Shown here: positions 15,389-24,743 of the stretch, piece by piece
Numbering within the stretch: the stretch's first letter is position 1
How the letters are laid out: every line of letters begins with the position of its first letter
Assembly (NCBI RefSeq): GCF_000716715.1
Contig: NZ_JNYJ01000002.1
Span: 186,001 to 250,000, forward strand
Direction of reading: 5' to 3'
DNA: 64,000 nucleotides
Origin: Dactylosporangium aurantiacum
GTDB lineage: Bacteria; Actinomycetota; Actinomycetes; Mycobacteriales; Micromonosporaceae
Position numbers and translations under genes: made by a program
Notes under the pieces: generated by a model
What the model saw: the letters and a program-made list of their open reading frames with translations, nothing else
What the model was told of the DNA's origin: nothing
Database searches by the model: none

Positions 15389-18300
15389 TCAGCTGACGGT
15401 CAGGCTGTCGATGTTCGCGCCGTTGGCGCCGGTGGTGGTCGCCCGGACCGTGACCTGGGTGCCGGCGGGCAGGGTGGCGGTGACCGAGGTGCTGGCCCAG
15501 GTGGCCCAGGAGCCGGTCGGGTTGAACGCCAGCGCGGCGTTGACGGTGCCGCCGTTGACCGAGATCGACAGCGGGCGGTTGGCGCTGCCGCCGTTGGCGT
15601 ACCGGAACGTCAGCGTCCTCGGGCCGGCGGTGGGGACGCTGACGGTCCACTGGACGGAGGCACCGCTGGCCGCGGCGTCGGTGAAGTCGACGAAGCCGGT
15701 GCCGGTGTAGTCCGGGTGCCGGGTGTCGATGACGGCGCCGCTGAGCGTGGCGCGTTCCGCCGGGTACGCGGTGCCGCCGGTGACGGTCGGGTACGGCGAC
15801 CCGCTCGGCTCGACCGTGACGGCCACGCCGCCGCCGACGACGGTGGCGATGCTCGGGGTGACGACGGTCAGGACCTTCCTGGCGGCGTCCCACACGGTGC
15901 CGCCGCCGCTGGTGATCGCGGTCGCCTCACCCGTGCGGGCGGGCAGGGTGGCGCCGCCGTTGACCCGCATGCCGACGGGCGCGGCGAGGCCGTGCACCCG
16001 CACGACGTAGCGGCGCGTGGCGGGCGCGCCGCCGTAGGTGCCCCGCGGGTGCCCGACCGTGACCCTGGTCGCGGCGTCGGTCCAGGTCAGGGTGGTGACG
16101 CTCAGGGCGCCCGCGGTGCGGTAGGACTCGGTGACGCCGTCGTCCTCGATCAGGTCGAAGGTGCCGTCGGCGCCGGCGTAGACGTCCAGCTCCAGCTGCC
16201 GCTTGTTCAGGTAGGCGGTGCTCTGCGCGTACTGGTACCGGGGCAGGATCGCGCCGGCCCTGACGAACAGGACGATCTCGCCGGTGCGGGTGACGTAGGG
16301 CAGGTCGGCCGCGTCGGTGCCGGTGTGCCTGCTGTCGGTCCAGAAGTTGTACCAGGTGCTGCCCGCGGGCAGCCAGACGTCCTGGGTGCCCCCGCCGTCC
16401 TGGGTCAGCGGCGCGACCAGCAGCGACGGCCCCCACAGGTACTGCAGGTCGTGGGTGTACGCGTTCGGCCGGTCCTGGTGGTCCACGACCATGGCCCGGG
16501 CCATCGGCAGGCCGGTGGCGGCGGCCTGGTGGGCGACGGTGTAGATGTACGGCAGCAGGGTGTAGCGCAGTTCGGCGTACTTGCGGAAGTCCGCCTGGAC
16601 GGTCGCGTTCTGATCGAGGGGCCAGCGGGACGCGACCGCGCCCTGGCTGGTGGTGCTGGCCCCGCTGTGCGGCCGCCAGATCGGCGACAGGCTCGACCAG
16701 GCGGCCGGCCAGTTGCGGTAGAACGGCTCGGAGATCAGGCCGCCGGCCCCGCCGAGGAAGCCGCCGCCGTCGATGTTCGAGTAGGGGAAGCCGCCCAGCC
16801 CGCCGGCCAGCATGCCGCGGATCTGCATCCGCATCTCGTCGTACGTGGAGGCGATGTCGCCGGTCCAGTAGTGCCCGTAGCGCTGCTGCCCGGCCGACGC
16901 GCCGCGGCTCCACGTCCACGGGCGCTTGGCGGTGCCGACGTGCCCGGCCGCCGCCGGGTCCCAGCCCTCCTCGCCGACGGCCTTGTGCAGGTAGAAGAAG
17001 TACGCGTTGCGCAGCTCCGACCACTTCTTGCCGCCGGCGCTGTCGGCGTCGAACGGGATGGGGCCCAGCTCGTCGGGCTCGTCGAGCCACAGCCCGTCGC
17101 CGGGGAAGTGCAGCGCCGGGTTGAGCGCCTTGGACCAGAAGACGTTCCACACCCAGGCGCGGGTGGCCGGGTTGCTCCAGTCGGGCACCGAGCCGTTGTC
17201 GGCGACCCCGGTGAGGTCGGCGGCCTTGAAGCTGTACCCGGGCGGCGGCCCGCCCACCCAGCCGGCCATGAGGTTGGAGTTGTTGCGGTTGTAGTCCAGG
17301 GTCATCGTGACCCCGTTGTCCGCGGCCCACGCCTGGTAGCCGGCGGGGTCGGGCCACCGTACGGCGCTGAACTCGAACCAGGACCCGCCCCACGCGCCGG
17401 TGCCGGAGCGCCAGCGGTTGTCGTTGACGTGGTGGTCGAACGGGAACCCGGCGTTGCGGTGCTGCGTGATCTTCGTGCGCCACCAGCTCTGGTCGCTGAC
17501 GTCGGGGAAGTTCTTGTCGGACAGGTGCAGGCCGAAGATGGCCAGCTGCGGCAGGCGGGGGCGCCCGGTCAGCTGGGTGTACCGGTCGAGCAGCGTCGCG
17601 AACCGCGGGCCGTTGATGAGGAAGTAGTCCAGCTGCGGCCGGGCGCCGCCGGTGTCGTGGTCGTCGGCGGAGAACGCGTAGTCCCGGGCGGCGCCGCTGG
17701 CGAAGGCGAACGTGGTGTCGAACGTGGTGTTGACGAAGACGGCGTAGCCCCGGCTGGACAGGTACAGCGGCACGATCGCCGGTGCCTGGTCGCCACGGAC
17801 CGTGCCGTAGTTGTGCGACACGACGTCGCCGGTCCGGTCGAGCCTGGGTGAGCGCCCGAACAGGCCGTGCCCCGCCTTGACGAAGCGCTCGTCGGCCGGC
17901 GGCGGGACGAACGCCTGGGTGACCACGCTGTTGTTCGTGCCGCCCCAGGTGATGCTGCGGGTCGCGTCCTCCCTGGCCAGCAGCGCACCGGTGGCGCGGT
18001 GGTAGAGCTCCAGCCGCAGCGGGTCCTTGCGCAGCACGATCCTGACGCCGTCGGCCGCGCCGGTGACGACGGTCAGCGCGGTGGCGTCGGCGGTGACGGT
18101 GAGGGTGCCGCCCATGCCGGCGTGGTTGGCGGGCACGACCATCTCGTAGCGCGTGTCGGCGAAGAACGCCTCGCCGTTGCGGACCGCGCGGATCCGCACG
18201 ATCTGGTTGCCGTACGCGGTGAGCCGCAGCCGCTGGCCGGTGGTGCTGGTGACGGTGACGCTGCGGGCGTCGGCCACGTGCGAGGCGTAGGCGCCCAGTT

Positions 18301-18394
18301 GCTCCCCGACCGCGGCGCCGGCGCGTGACGGCGCGCCGGCGACGGCCCCGATCGACAGCCCGGCGGCGGCGCCGAGCAGGTTCCTTCTCTTCAT
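15389..18394 (-). CDS. Secreted GH31 alpha-glycosidase with C-terminal CBM35-like module
   Basis: The ATG at 18394 follows GGAGAG and gives 1001 residues. Residues 1-28 form a signal peptide starting MKRRNLLG. An N-terminal beta-sandwich (~30-250) is followed by a GH31 (alpha/beta)8 barrel; the segment GLWLDEPDE probably carries the nucleophile Asp, and GGFPYSNIDGGGF and SWFEFSAVRWPDP are typical GH31 surroundings. Distal beta-domains and a ~120-residue C-terminal CBM35-like domain (AERATLSG, SVQWTVSVPTAGPRTLTFRY, GANIDSLTVS) finish it. The family includes alpha-glucosidases, alpha-xylosidases and alpha-galactosidases, so the exact bond is uncertain. It is divergent from a LacI regulator and has a LacI-type operator at its own promoter, which points to substrate-induced expression. 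Confidence 0.85.
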   Translation of the reverse strand: MKRRNLLGAAAGLSIGAVAGAPSRAGAAVGEQLGAYASHVADARSVTVTSTTGQRLRLTAYGNQIVRIRAVRNGEAFFADTRYEMVVPANHAGMGGTLTVTADATALTVVTGAADGVRIVLRKDPLRLELYHRATGALLAREDATRSITWGGTNNSVVTQAFVPPPADERFVKAGHGLFGRSPRLDRTGDVVSHNYGTVRGDQAPAIVPLYLSSRGYAVFVNTTFDTTFAFASGAARDYAFSADDHDTGGARPQLDYFLINGPRFATLLDRYTQLTGRPRLPQLAIFGLHLSDKNFPDVSDQSWWRTKITQHRNAGFPFDHHVNDNRWRSGTGAWGGSWFEFSAVRWPDPAGYQAWAADNGVTMTLDYNRNNSNLMAGWVGGPPPGYSFKAADLTGVADNGSVPDWSNPATRAWVWNVFWSKALNPALHFPGDGLWLDEPDELGPIPFDADSAGGKKWSELRNAYFFYLHKAVGEEGWDPAAAGHVGTAKRPWTWSRGASAGQQRYGHYWTGDIASTYDEMRMQIRGMLAGGLGGFPYSNIDGGGFLGGAGGLISEPFYRNWPAAWSSLSPIWRPHSGASTTSQGAVASRWPLDQNATVQADFRKYAELRYTLLPYIYTVAHQAAATGLPMARAMVVDHQDRPNAYTHDLQYLWGPSLLVAPLTQDGGGTQDVWLPAGSTWYNFWTDSRHTGTDAADLPYVTRTGEIVLFVRAGAILPRYQYAQSTAYLNKRQLELDVYAGADGTFDLIEDDGVTESYRTAGALSVTTLTWTDAATRVTVGHPRGTYGGAPATRRYVVRVHGLAAPVGMRVNGGATLPARTGEATAITSGGGTVWDAARKVLTVVTPSIATVVGGGVAVTVEPSGSPYPTVTGGTAYPAERATLSGAVIDTRHPDYTGTGFVDFTDAAASGASVQWTVSVPTAGPRTLTFRYANGGSANRPLSISVNGGTVNAALAFNPTGSWATWASTSVTATLPAGTQVTVRATTTGANGANIDSLTVS

Positions 18395-18448
18395 CGCATC
18401 GACTCTCCTCGACTGGTGCGGGCGAATCCGTTGCGCTTTGGGGGCCCC

Positions 18449-18492
18449 TGGAAACGGTTCCAACGGTGCGCCGTCCCAATGAGATTTGTCAA
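18449..18492 (-). promoter_or_regulatory. GH31 promoter with LacI-type operator
   Basis: On the minus strand, TTGACA (18487-18492), an 18-base spacer and CACCGT (18463-18468) form a plausible promoter. Directly after the -10 lies the palindrome TGGAAACGGTTCCA (18449-18462) with the central CpG typical of LacI-family sites, placed to block RNA polymerase at the start of transcription. Confidence 0.75.
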
Positions 18493-18557
18493 TACTTTGC
18501 AATTGACGGACTTCGAATCGATGTCCTTCGTGGTACCGTGAGGTCGCTGACAAGATC

Positions 18558-18571
18558 TGGAACCGCTTCCA
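18558..18571. promoter_or_regulatory. LacI-type operator before the lacI-family gene
   Basis: The perfect palindrome TGGAACCGCTTCCA, 20 bases before the ATG at 18591, shares GGAANCGNTTCC with the site at 18449-18462. It suggests autoregulation. Confidence 0.75.
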
Positions 18572-18590
18572 GGAGTGCGAGGAGCTGCGG

Positions 18591-19592
18591 ATGGCGGCGA
18601 CGATCAGGGACGTCGCCCGGCTGGCCGGCGTCTCCCAGTCGTCGGTGTCGCGCGCCCTCGCCGCGCCGGACCAGGTGCGGGCGGCCACCCGCGAGCGGGT
18701 CGAGCGGGCCGTCGCGCAGCTCGGGTACGAGCCCAGCCGGATCGCCCGCGGCCTGAGCACCGGGCGCACCGGCACCCTCGGGTTCCTGGTGCCCGACATC
18801 GCCAATCCGCTGTTCGCCGGGATCGTCAAGGCCGCCCAGCGCCGCTCCCGCGACCTCGGGCTCGCGGTGCTGCTGGCCGACGCCGACGAGGACCCCGCCA
18901 CCGAGCTGGACCTCATCCGGACCCTCACCAAGCAGGTCGACGGCTTCGTGCTGTGCGCGCCCCGCGCCGCGGACGAGGAGCTGCGCTCCGTCTGCGGTGA
19001 CCTGCCGGTGGTCCTGCTCAACCGCCGGGTCGGCCGGCTGCCGGCCGTCATCTTCGACAACGCCGACGGTGTGCGCCAGGCGCTGGCACACCTCGCCGCG
19101 CTCGGCCACCGCCGCGTCGCCTACGTCGCCGGTCCCCGCACCTCGTGGGTCAACCGGGAGCGGCAGCGCGCCGTGCGCACCGGCGCGGCCGCGCTGGGCG
19201 TCGACGTGGTCGAGCCGGGCAACGTGTCGCCGGACCTCGAGGGCGGTGTGGCCGTCGCCGACCTGGTCCTGGCCGCCGGCGTCACCGCGGTCATCGCGTA
19301 CAACGACATGATCGCCCTCGGCCTGGTCAGCCGGTTCGCCGTGCGGGGCGTCACCGTGCCCGGCGACATCAGCATCGTCGGCTTCGACGACATCCCCGCC
19401 GCGGCTCTCGTGAGCCCGGCGCTGAGCACCGTCAGCCAGCCGCAGGACCGGTGCGGCCGGGCCGGCGTCGACCTGCTCGCCGACCTGCTCGACGACCGGC
19501 CCACCGGCCGGGCCCGGGCCGGCGGCCCGCGCGCGTCCCTGCCGACCCGCCTGATCGTGCGCGCCTCCACCGGCCCGGCCCGCCACCCGTAG
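18591..19592 (+). CDS. LacI-family transcriptional regulator
   Basis: A 333-residue protein with GAGGAG upstream of ATG 18591. The N terminus (TIRDVARLAGVSQSSVSRAL, then a hinge helix around PSRIARGLSTG) is a canonical LacI DNA-binding head. The rest is a periplasmic-binding-like sensor (GFLVPDIANPLFAGIV, GFVLCAP, AYNDMIALGLVSRF, IVGFDDIPAAALVSPALSTV). It is divergent from the GH31 gene with GGAANCGNTTCC operators at both promoters, so it most likely represses GH31 and itself until an oligosaccharide binds. Near-identical sites at 61.8 and 63.4 kb may extend its regulon, or belong to the second LacI protein at 60544. Confidence 0.9.
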   Translation: MAATIRDVARLAGVSQSSVSRALAAPDQVRAATRERVERAVAQLGYEPSRIARGLSTGRTGTLGFLVPDIANPLFAGIVKAAQRRSRDLGLAVLLADADEDPATELDLIRTLTKQVDGFVLCAPRAADEELRSVCGDLPVVLLNRRVGRLPAVIFDNADGVRQALAHLAALGHRRVAYVAGPRTSWVNRERQRAVRTGAAALGVDVVEPGNVSPDLEGGVAVADLVLAAGVTAVIAYNDMIALGLVSRFAVRGVTVPGDISIVGFDDIPAAALVSPALSTVSQPQDRCGRAGVDLLADLLDDRPTGRARAGGPRASLPTRLIVRASTGPARHP

Positions 19593-19761
19593 CGCGACCG
19601 GCCGCCGCGCGACGTTCACAAGTCCTCGAACAGTTCGGTCCGGAAGCGTCGGGCCCTGCCTGGGTGGCCGCGCCGACCGCGGCCGCCGGCGAGCACCTCG
19701 CGACCCTGCTGGAGGGGTTCACCGCGGCCCGCCCGGCCGGCATGATCCGGGCAGTGGCCGG
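19593..19761. other. Intergenic region, possible remnant of a coding sequence
   Basis: There is no complete gene here. One plus-strand frame reads like a protein end (FGPEASGPAWVAAPTAA, then LATLLEGFTAARPAGMIR) with no start and no homologue that I recognise. It could be a relic or simple chance in GC-rich DNA. Confidence 0.25.
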
Positions 19762-21240
19762 TCAGGGCGGCGGCAGGTACATCGCCCGCACGGTGACGGC
19801 CGGGCCGGCCGCCGACTCCAGGCCGGCCGCGTCCACGGCGACGACCGTGTAGGCGTGGGTGGTCGCCGCGCCGACCGGGAACGACAGGGTGGTGCCGGCG
19901 GTCTCGCCGACCACGGTCGCGCCCTCGTACACCCGGTAGCCGGCCGCCGGATCCGCGCCGGCCGACGCCGTCCAGGCGAGGGTGAGCTGCGTGCCCGCCG
20001 TCCCGGTGGGCGTGTTGCCGGTGACGGACAGGCCGGCGGGTGCGTCCGGCCGCGCCGCCGGCCCGGCGGGTGTGACCACGGTGGCGCGGGCGCTGCGCGG
20101 TGTCTCGCCGCACCCCTGCGCGAGGGTGGCGCTCACCCGGTACGCGTGCCAGGAGCCCGACGGCAGGCCCGTGAGCACCACGTCCGGGTAGCGGGAGGTG
20201 GCCACCACGGTGTCACCGTCGTGGACGGTGTACGAGCCGGCGACCGCCTCCAGGGTCCAGCCGAGCCGGACGGTGGAGGCCGACAGGGCGGTGGCGGTCA
20301 GCGCGGCCGGCCGCGGCGGCGCCGCCAGGCACGGCTGCGTGGTGGCGGCCGCCGGGGCGCTGTGCGTGGACTCGTTGCCGGCGCCGTCCAGCCCGGCGAC
20401 CGTGAACCGGTGCGCGGTCGCCGGGTACAGCCGGTCCACCCGGACCGCGGTGGCGGTGGTGACCGCGACCAGCGTCCCCGCGTCGTACACCGCGTAGCGG
20501 GCCGGCGGCGGGCCGGCCGGTGGCGTCCACGACAGGCCGACAGCCGTGTCGGTCGGCGTGGTCACGGTGAGGCCGGACGGCGCCGAGAGGGTCACCGGCG
20601 CGCCGGCCGCGGTCGTCGCGCTGGCCGACGCGACCTGCGTCAGCGCGCCGGACCCGCAGCGGTTGTACCGGTAGAGCGCCAGCTGGTGGGTGGTGCCCGG
20701 GGTGAGGCCGCCGACCCGCGCGCCGGTCACCTGCGTGAAGCCCAGGCTCTGGCCGTCGACCCGCAGCTCCAGGTCCCCGCCGAGCGGGTGCGGGGTCCAC
20801 GCCACGGACAGCGCGGTGGCGCCGACCGCGGTCACGGTCAGCGGGACGGAGCTGGGCATGCACTCCGGGTTGTACCCGGACAGCCAGGACCGCCCGGTCA
20901 CCGCCGGGCTCGGCGCGGACTCCCGGCCGCGGCCGTCCACCGCCGTCACCGTGTACGTGTGCGACGTGCTGAAGGCCACCTCCAACTGCACGGACGTCGT
21001 GCTGGTGCGGGCCACCACCCGGTCGCCCTCCCGGACGTGGAAGGAGCGGGCCGCCGGGCCGGTGCGCGGCTGCTGCCAGCTCACGCTGATCGTCGTGCCG
21101 AGGCTGCTCGCCCAGGGCGCGACGGGGGCGGCCGGGCCCGCCGGGTCCCCGGCCGCGCCGGCGGGAGAGGGGGCGGCGCCGGTCAGGACGGCGGCGGCGA
21201 GTGCGGTCAGGACGGACGCGCGGCGGGTTCGTGGACGCAC
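19762..21240 (-). CDS. Secreted protein made of about five fibronectin type III repeats
   Basis: Start GTG at 21240 follows GAAGGG and gives 492 residues; 17 more residues upstream are open but lack a ribosome site. A signal peptide (VRPRTRRASVLTALAAAV, cleavage near AGA) precedes about five FN3 domains, recognisable by repeated TSVQLE..., TVTAVDGRGRES, FTVAGLDGAGNES and YTVVAVDAAGLES strands ending in PAVT-like linkers. Two domains carry a Cys pair. No catalytic or anchoring domain is present. Proteins of this kind are extracellular scaffolds or adhesins, or detached accessory modules of polysaccharide enzymes; which applies here is not visible. It converges on the LacI gene and is otherwise isolated. 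Confidence 0.7.
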   Translation of the reverse strand: MRPRTRRASVLTALAAAVLTGAAPSPAGAAGDPAGPAAPVAPWASSLGTTISVSWQQPRTGPAARSFHVREGDRVVARTSTTSVQLEVAFSTSHTYTVTAVDGRGRESAPSPAVTGRSWLSGYNPECMPSSVPLTVTAVGATALSVAWTPHPLGGDLELRVDGQSLGFTQVTGARVGGLTPGTTHQLALYRYNRCGSGALTQVASASATTAAGAPVTLSAPSGLTVTTPTDTAVGLSWTPPAGPPPARYAVYDAGTLVAVTTATAVRVDRLYPATAHRFTVAGLDGAGNESTHSAPAAATTQPCLAAPPRPAALTATALSASTVRLGWTLEAVAGSYTVHDGDTVVATSRYPDVVLTGLPSGSWHAYRVSATLAQGCGETPRSARATVVTPAGPAARPDAPAGLSVTGNTPTGTAGTQLTLAWTASAGADPAAGYRVYEGATVVGETAGTTLSFPVGAATTHAYTVVAVDAAGLESAAGPAVTVRAMYLPPP

Positions 21241-21430
21241 CGGGTGACCCTTCGGCAGGCGGGACGGCAGGCAACGTCGTCGATGCTGCAAGCATTGGAG
21301 GGCATCGATGGCTGGATGTCAATGCCGGGTCGAGGACCCGCGGTCTGGACCGGCAGGGCCACCCGACTTGACCGATAAGGTGGATATGTCGGCACCAAGT
21401 ACCATTGGTTCCACGGCCGGGAGGGATGGG

Positions 21431-22660
21431 ATGGACGCTCGCCTGGACCCACACCTGCACGAAGGTGATCGCGCCGTCGCATCACCAGCACGGCGGTGGC
21501 TGTCGGTCGGCAGTGCGGGCACCCGCGACAGGGCGGCCGGCCACGACGAAGGGCGAGAGGCGGCCCTGCGGGCGGTCACCGGCGAAGATCCCCGCCTGCT
21601 GATCGTCTTCTGCGCCAACACCCCGGACCCGGCCGCGGTGCTGGCCGGCATCACCGAGGTCGCCCCCGGCACGCCGCTGATCGGGTGCTCCTCGACGGTG
21701 GCCATCGACCCGGACGGCCCGCGGTGGGACGGCGTGGTCGTCGCCGCGCTCGGCGGGGCGGGCCTGTCCGCCGCGACCGGCGTCGGGCGGGACGCGGCCA
21801 CGGCACCCCAGCGGGCGGGCGCCGCCGCTGCCGCCGGCGCGTCGGTGCTGCCCGAGCGCGCACAGCACGTCCTGGTGCTGCTCGCCGACGGTCAGGTCGT
21901 CAACCACGAGCGCATCCTCGCCGGAGCCTACGGCGTGGTGGGGGCGAGCATGCCGTATGTCGGCGGCGCCTGCAGCCCGGACCTCGCGTTCGGCGGCACG
22001 TACGAGCTGTTCGGCACGGAGGTGCTCACCGGGGGCGTGGTCGGTGCCGTGATCGAGTCGGACGGGCCGATCGGCGAGGCCGTCGGGCACGGCTGGCGCC
22101 AGGTCGGCGAACCCATGATCGTTACGCACAGTGAGGGCGGGAACATCTACACCCTTGACGAGAAGCCTGCCCGCGTCGCCTACCTGGACCGGCTGGGCGC
22201 GCCCGGGGACGCCTACACGGACCCCGACGCGTTCAGGGACTTCGCCCGCACCCGGCCCATCGGCATCCGGCGCCGGAGCGGCCTGGAGATCCGCGACATC
22301 GGTTCGAACCGCTTCCTCGTCGAGGAGCCCTGGCTGCGTTCCCGGGGTGAGGTGCCGGAGGGCGGGGTGATCTGGCTGATGGAGGGCGACGCCGACACCG
22401 GGCTGGACGCGGCCGGCGACGCCTGCGGGGAGGCGGCCGCCGCGGTGGGCCGGCCACGCCCGCTCGGGGTGTTCGCCTTCGACTGCATCGCCCGCCGCCG
22501 GCTGCTCGGCGACGAGCGCTCCAGCGCCTCGGTCGGGCGCATGCGCGAGCGGTCGGGCGGCGCGCCCGTCGCCGGCCTCTCCACCTGGGGCGAGTTCGCC
22601 CGGCTCCGCGGCATCACCGGCTACCACAACCAGACGCTCGTCGTGCTCGCGGTTGGCTGA
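21431..22660 (+). CDS. FIST-domain sensor protein
   Basis: The ATG at 21431 is chosen for the upstream GGGAGGG (21418-21424); longer frames start at 21308 and 21386. The 409-residue protein has a FIST_N region (~25-210: LLIVFCANTPDPAAVLAGI, PLIGCSSTVAIDPDGP, VVAALGGAGL) and a FIST_C region (~215-400: YLDRLGAP, EGGVIWLMEGDADTGLDAA, GVFAFDCIARRRLLG, FARLRGITGYHNQTLVVLAV). FIST proteins are intracellular small-ligand sensors found with signal-transduction modules. The next gene, a histidine kinase, starts one base after the stop, so this protein is probably the ligand-binding input of that kinase, acting in the cytoplasm. The ligand is unknown. Confidence 0.85.
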   Translation: MDARLDPHLHEGDRAVASPARRWLSVGSAGTRDRAAGHDEGREAALRAVTGEDPRLLIVFCANTPDPAAVLAGITEVAPGTPLIGCSSTVAIDPDGPRWDGVVVAALGGAGLSAATGVGRDAATAPQRAGAAAAAGASVLPERAQHVLVLLADGQVVNHERILAGAYGVVGASMPYVGGACSPDLAFGGTYELFGTEVLTGGVVGAVIESDGPIGEAVGHGWRQVGEPMIVTHSEGGNIYTLDEKPARVAYLDRLGAPGDAYTDPDAFRDFARTRPIGIRRRSGLEIRDIGSNRFLVEEPWLRSRGEVPEGGVIWLMEGDADTGLDAAGDACGEAAAAVGRPRPLGVFAFDCIARRRLLGDERSSASVGRMRERSGGAPVAGLSTWGEFARLRGITGYHNQTLVVLAVG

Positions 22661-22661
22661 C

Positions 22662-24710
22662 ATGGTGCCGTCCGCAGCCGCGCTGTCGACCCAGAGCATC
22701 GCCGAGTTCCTCGCGGCGGTATCGGCGGCACCCGACGCGGCGGCGGCGACCCAGGTCGCCGCCGAGCGGGCCGCCCGGGCGCTGGAGTGCGAGGTCGGCG
22801 TGGTGCTCGGGCACGACGGGGTGGTCAGCTCGGTCGGCTTCCCGGCCGGCCGGCTCCCCCTCGCCGACATCGTGGAGATCGCCAACCGGCGCAAGGACAC
22901 GATCGAGGTCCCCGGCGCGGGCACCTGCCACACCGTGATCGTGCCGCTGGCCGGCGGCTCGTCCGGGCACCTGCTGGTCGCCCGCTCGGGGGAGGACGGC
23001 TTCAGCGTCGACGAGATCAGCCTCGTGCGCAGCATGGGCAGAGTCCTCGACCTGACCCTCGGCACGATGCGGACCTCCGAGGCCCGGCAGCGGGCCCGGG
23101 AGGAGCTGGACCGCATCTTCCTGCTCTCGCCCGCACTGATCTGCTCCATCGGGTTCGACGGCTATTTCCGGCGGGTGAACCCGGCGTTCGAGCGGACCCT
23201 CGGGTACTCCACCGCGGAGCTGCTGGAGCGGCCGTTCATCGACTTCGTGCACCCCGAGGACCGGGAGCGCACCGCCGCCGAGGCGGAGGTCCTGTCGCAC
23301 GGACACGAGACGATGAACTTCCAGAACCGGTACCGGTGCAAGAGCGGCTCGCTGCGCTGGCTGGAGTGGTCGGGGCTGGGCGTGCCGGAGCAGGGCCTGA
23401 TCTACGCGAGCGCGCGCGACGTCACCGAGCGCAAGCACTTCGAGGCCGAACGCGAGCGGCGGGAGGTGACGCTGCGGCGCTCGCAGGAGCAGCTGGCCCG
23501 CCTGTACACCGAGTACCGCCGCGTCGCCAACGAGCAGGCGGCGTTGCGGCGGGTGGCGACGCTCGTCGCCCGCGGCGCACCGCCGGACCTCGTGTTCACC
23601 GCGGTGGCCGAGGAGGTCGCCACGCTCTTCTGCGCCGACAACACGACGATCACCCGGTTCGAGCCGGACGGGCAGGCGACGTTCATGGGCGGCTACCCGC
23701 TGCGGCGCCCGCAGCGCGACGCGCACGCCAGGCTCGATCCCCGCTCGGCCGTGTACGCGGTCCAGGCGACCGGCTGCGCGGCCCGCCACGACGTGGACCA
23801 CACGAGCCGGGCGGCGCCGCCCGGGACCGTCCCTGACGTCGCCTGCTCCACGGTCGCCAGCCCGATCGTCGTGGAGGACCGCATCTGGGGAGCGATCGGC
23901 GTGGCGGCGGGACGCGAGCAGCTCCCGCCGGACACCGAATCCCGGCTGGGTGACTTCACCGAGCTCGTCGCGACCGCCATCGCGAACGCCGAGAGCCGCA
24001 CCGAGCTCACCACGTCGCGCGCACGCATCGTCGCCGCCGCCGACCAGACCCGCCGCCGCATCGAACGGGACCTGCACGACGGCGCCCAGCAGCAACTGGT
24101 CACGCTGGCACTGCAGCTGCGCGAGATCCAGGCGGCGCTGCCGCCGGACCTCGGCGCGATCGGCGCGCGGCTCGACCGTGCCGTCGTCGAGGCGACCGGC
24201 GCGCTGGAGGGCCTGCGTGAGATCGCGCAAGGTATCCACCCGGCGATCCTGACCGAGGGGGGCCTGCGGCCGGCGCTGCGCACGCTCGCCCGCCGCTCGC
24301 CGATCCCGGTCGACCTGACCATGCGCAACCACGTGCGGCTGCCCGAGCACGTCGAGGTCAGCACCTACTACGTCGTGGCCGAGGCACTGACCAACGCGGC
24401 CAAGCACGCGCACGCCTCGGCCGTCTCGGTCACCGTCGACGCCGACGCCGACGCCGACGACGGCGTCCTGCGTGTCGCGGTCCGCGACGACGGTGTCGGC
24501 GGCGCCTGCTTCACCCGGGGCACCGGCCTGCTCGGCCTCAGCGACCGCGTCGAGGCGCTCGGCGGACGGATCCAGCTCCACAGCCCCCGCGGCGAAGGAA
24601 CGACCCTGCGCATGGAGCTGCCGATCAAGGCGGTGGACGGCGACCTCGCCTGTCACCACCTTGCCGGCCCCCGGGCTGCGGTGCCGACGGCCGAGCCGGC
24701 CGAGCATTAG
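22662..24710 (+). CDS. GAF-PAS-GAF sensor histidine kinase (NarL-system type)
   Basis: A 682-residue soluble kinase whose ATG follows the FIST stop by one base. Domains in order: GAF (~20-140), PAS (~150-265: LDRIFLLSPALICSIGFDGYF, VHPEDRERT, ASARDVTERKH), a short coiled segment, a second GAF (~290-435), HisKA_3 dimerisation domain with the phospho-acceptor His at about residue 472 in ERDLHDGAQQQLV, and a HATPase_c domain (EALTNAAKHAHA, VRDDGVGGA, GTGLLGLSDRVEALGG). There are no membrane segments. Kinases of this type phosphorylate LuxR/NarL-family response regulators, but none is encoded nearby, so the partner is elsewhere. Pairing with FIST suggests it detects a cytoplasmic or diffusible small molecule. 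Confidence 0.9.
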   Translation: MVPSAAALSTQSIAEFLAAVSAAPDAAAATQVAAERAARALECEVGVVLGHDGVVSSVGFPAGRLPLADIVEIANRRKDTIEVPGAGTCHTVIVPLAGGSSGHLLVARSGEDGFSVDEISLVRSMGRVLDLTLGTMRTSEARQRAREELDRIFLLSPALICSIGFDGYFRRVNPAFERTLGYSTAELLERPFIDFVHPEDRERTAAEAEVLSHGHETMNFQNRYRCKSGSLRWLEWSGLGVPEQGLIYASARDVTERKHFEAERERREVTLRRSQEQLARLYTEYRRVANEQAALRRVATLVARGAPPDLVFTAVAEEVATLFCADNTTITRFEPDGQATFMGGYPLRRPQRDAHARLDPRSAVYAVQATGCAARHDVDHTSRAAPPGTVPDVACSTVASPIVVEDRIWGAIGVAAGREQLPPDTESRLGDFTELVATAIANAESRTELTTSRARIVAAADQTRRRIERDLHDGAQQQLVTLALQLREIQAALPPDLGAIGARLDRAVVEATGALEGLREIAQGIHPAILTEGGLRPALRTLARRSPIPVDLTMRNHVRLPEHVEVSTYYVVAEALTNAAKHAHASAVSVTVDADADADDGVLRVAVRDDGVGGACFTRGTGLLGLSDRVEALGGRIQLHSPRGEGTTLRMELPIKAVDGDLACHHLAGPRAAVPTAEPAEH

Positions 24711-24743
24711 GCTCGACGGCACCGCGTTCGTTGGAGGTGCCGC

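Noticed and set aside
19593..19761. A short protein-like stretch (LATLLEGFTAARPAGMIR) as a gene
   Set aside because: It has no start codon with a ribosome site and no recognised family, so it is listed only as a possible remnant.
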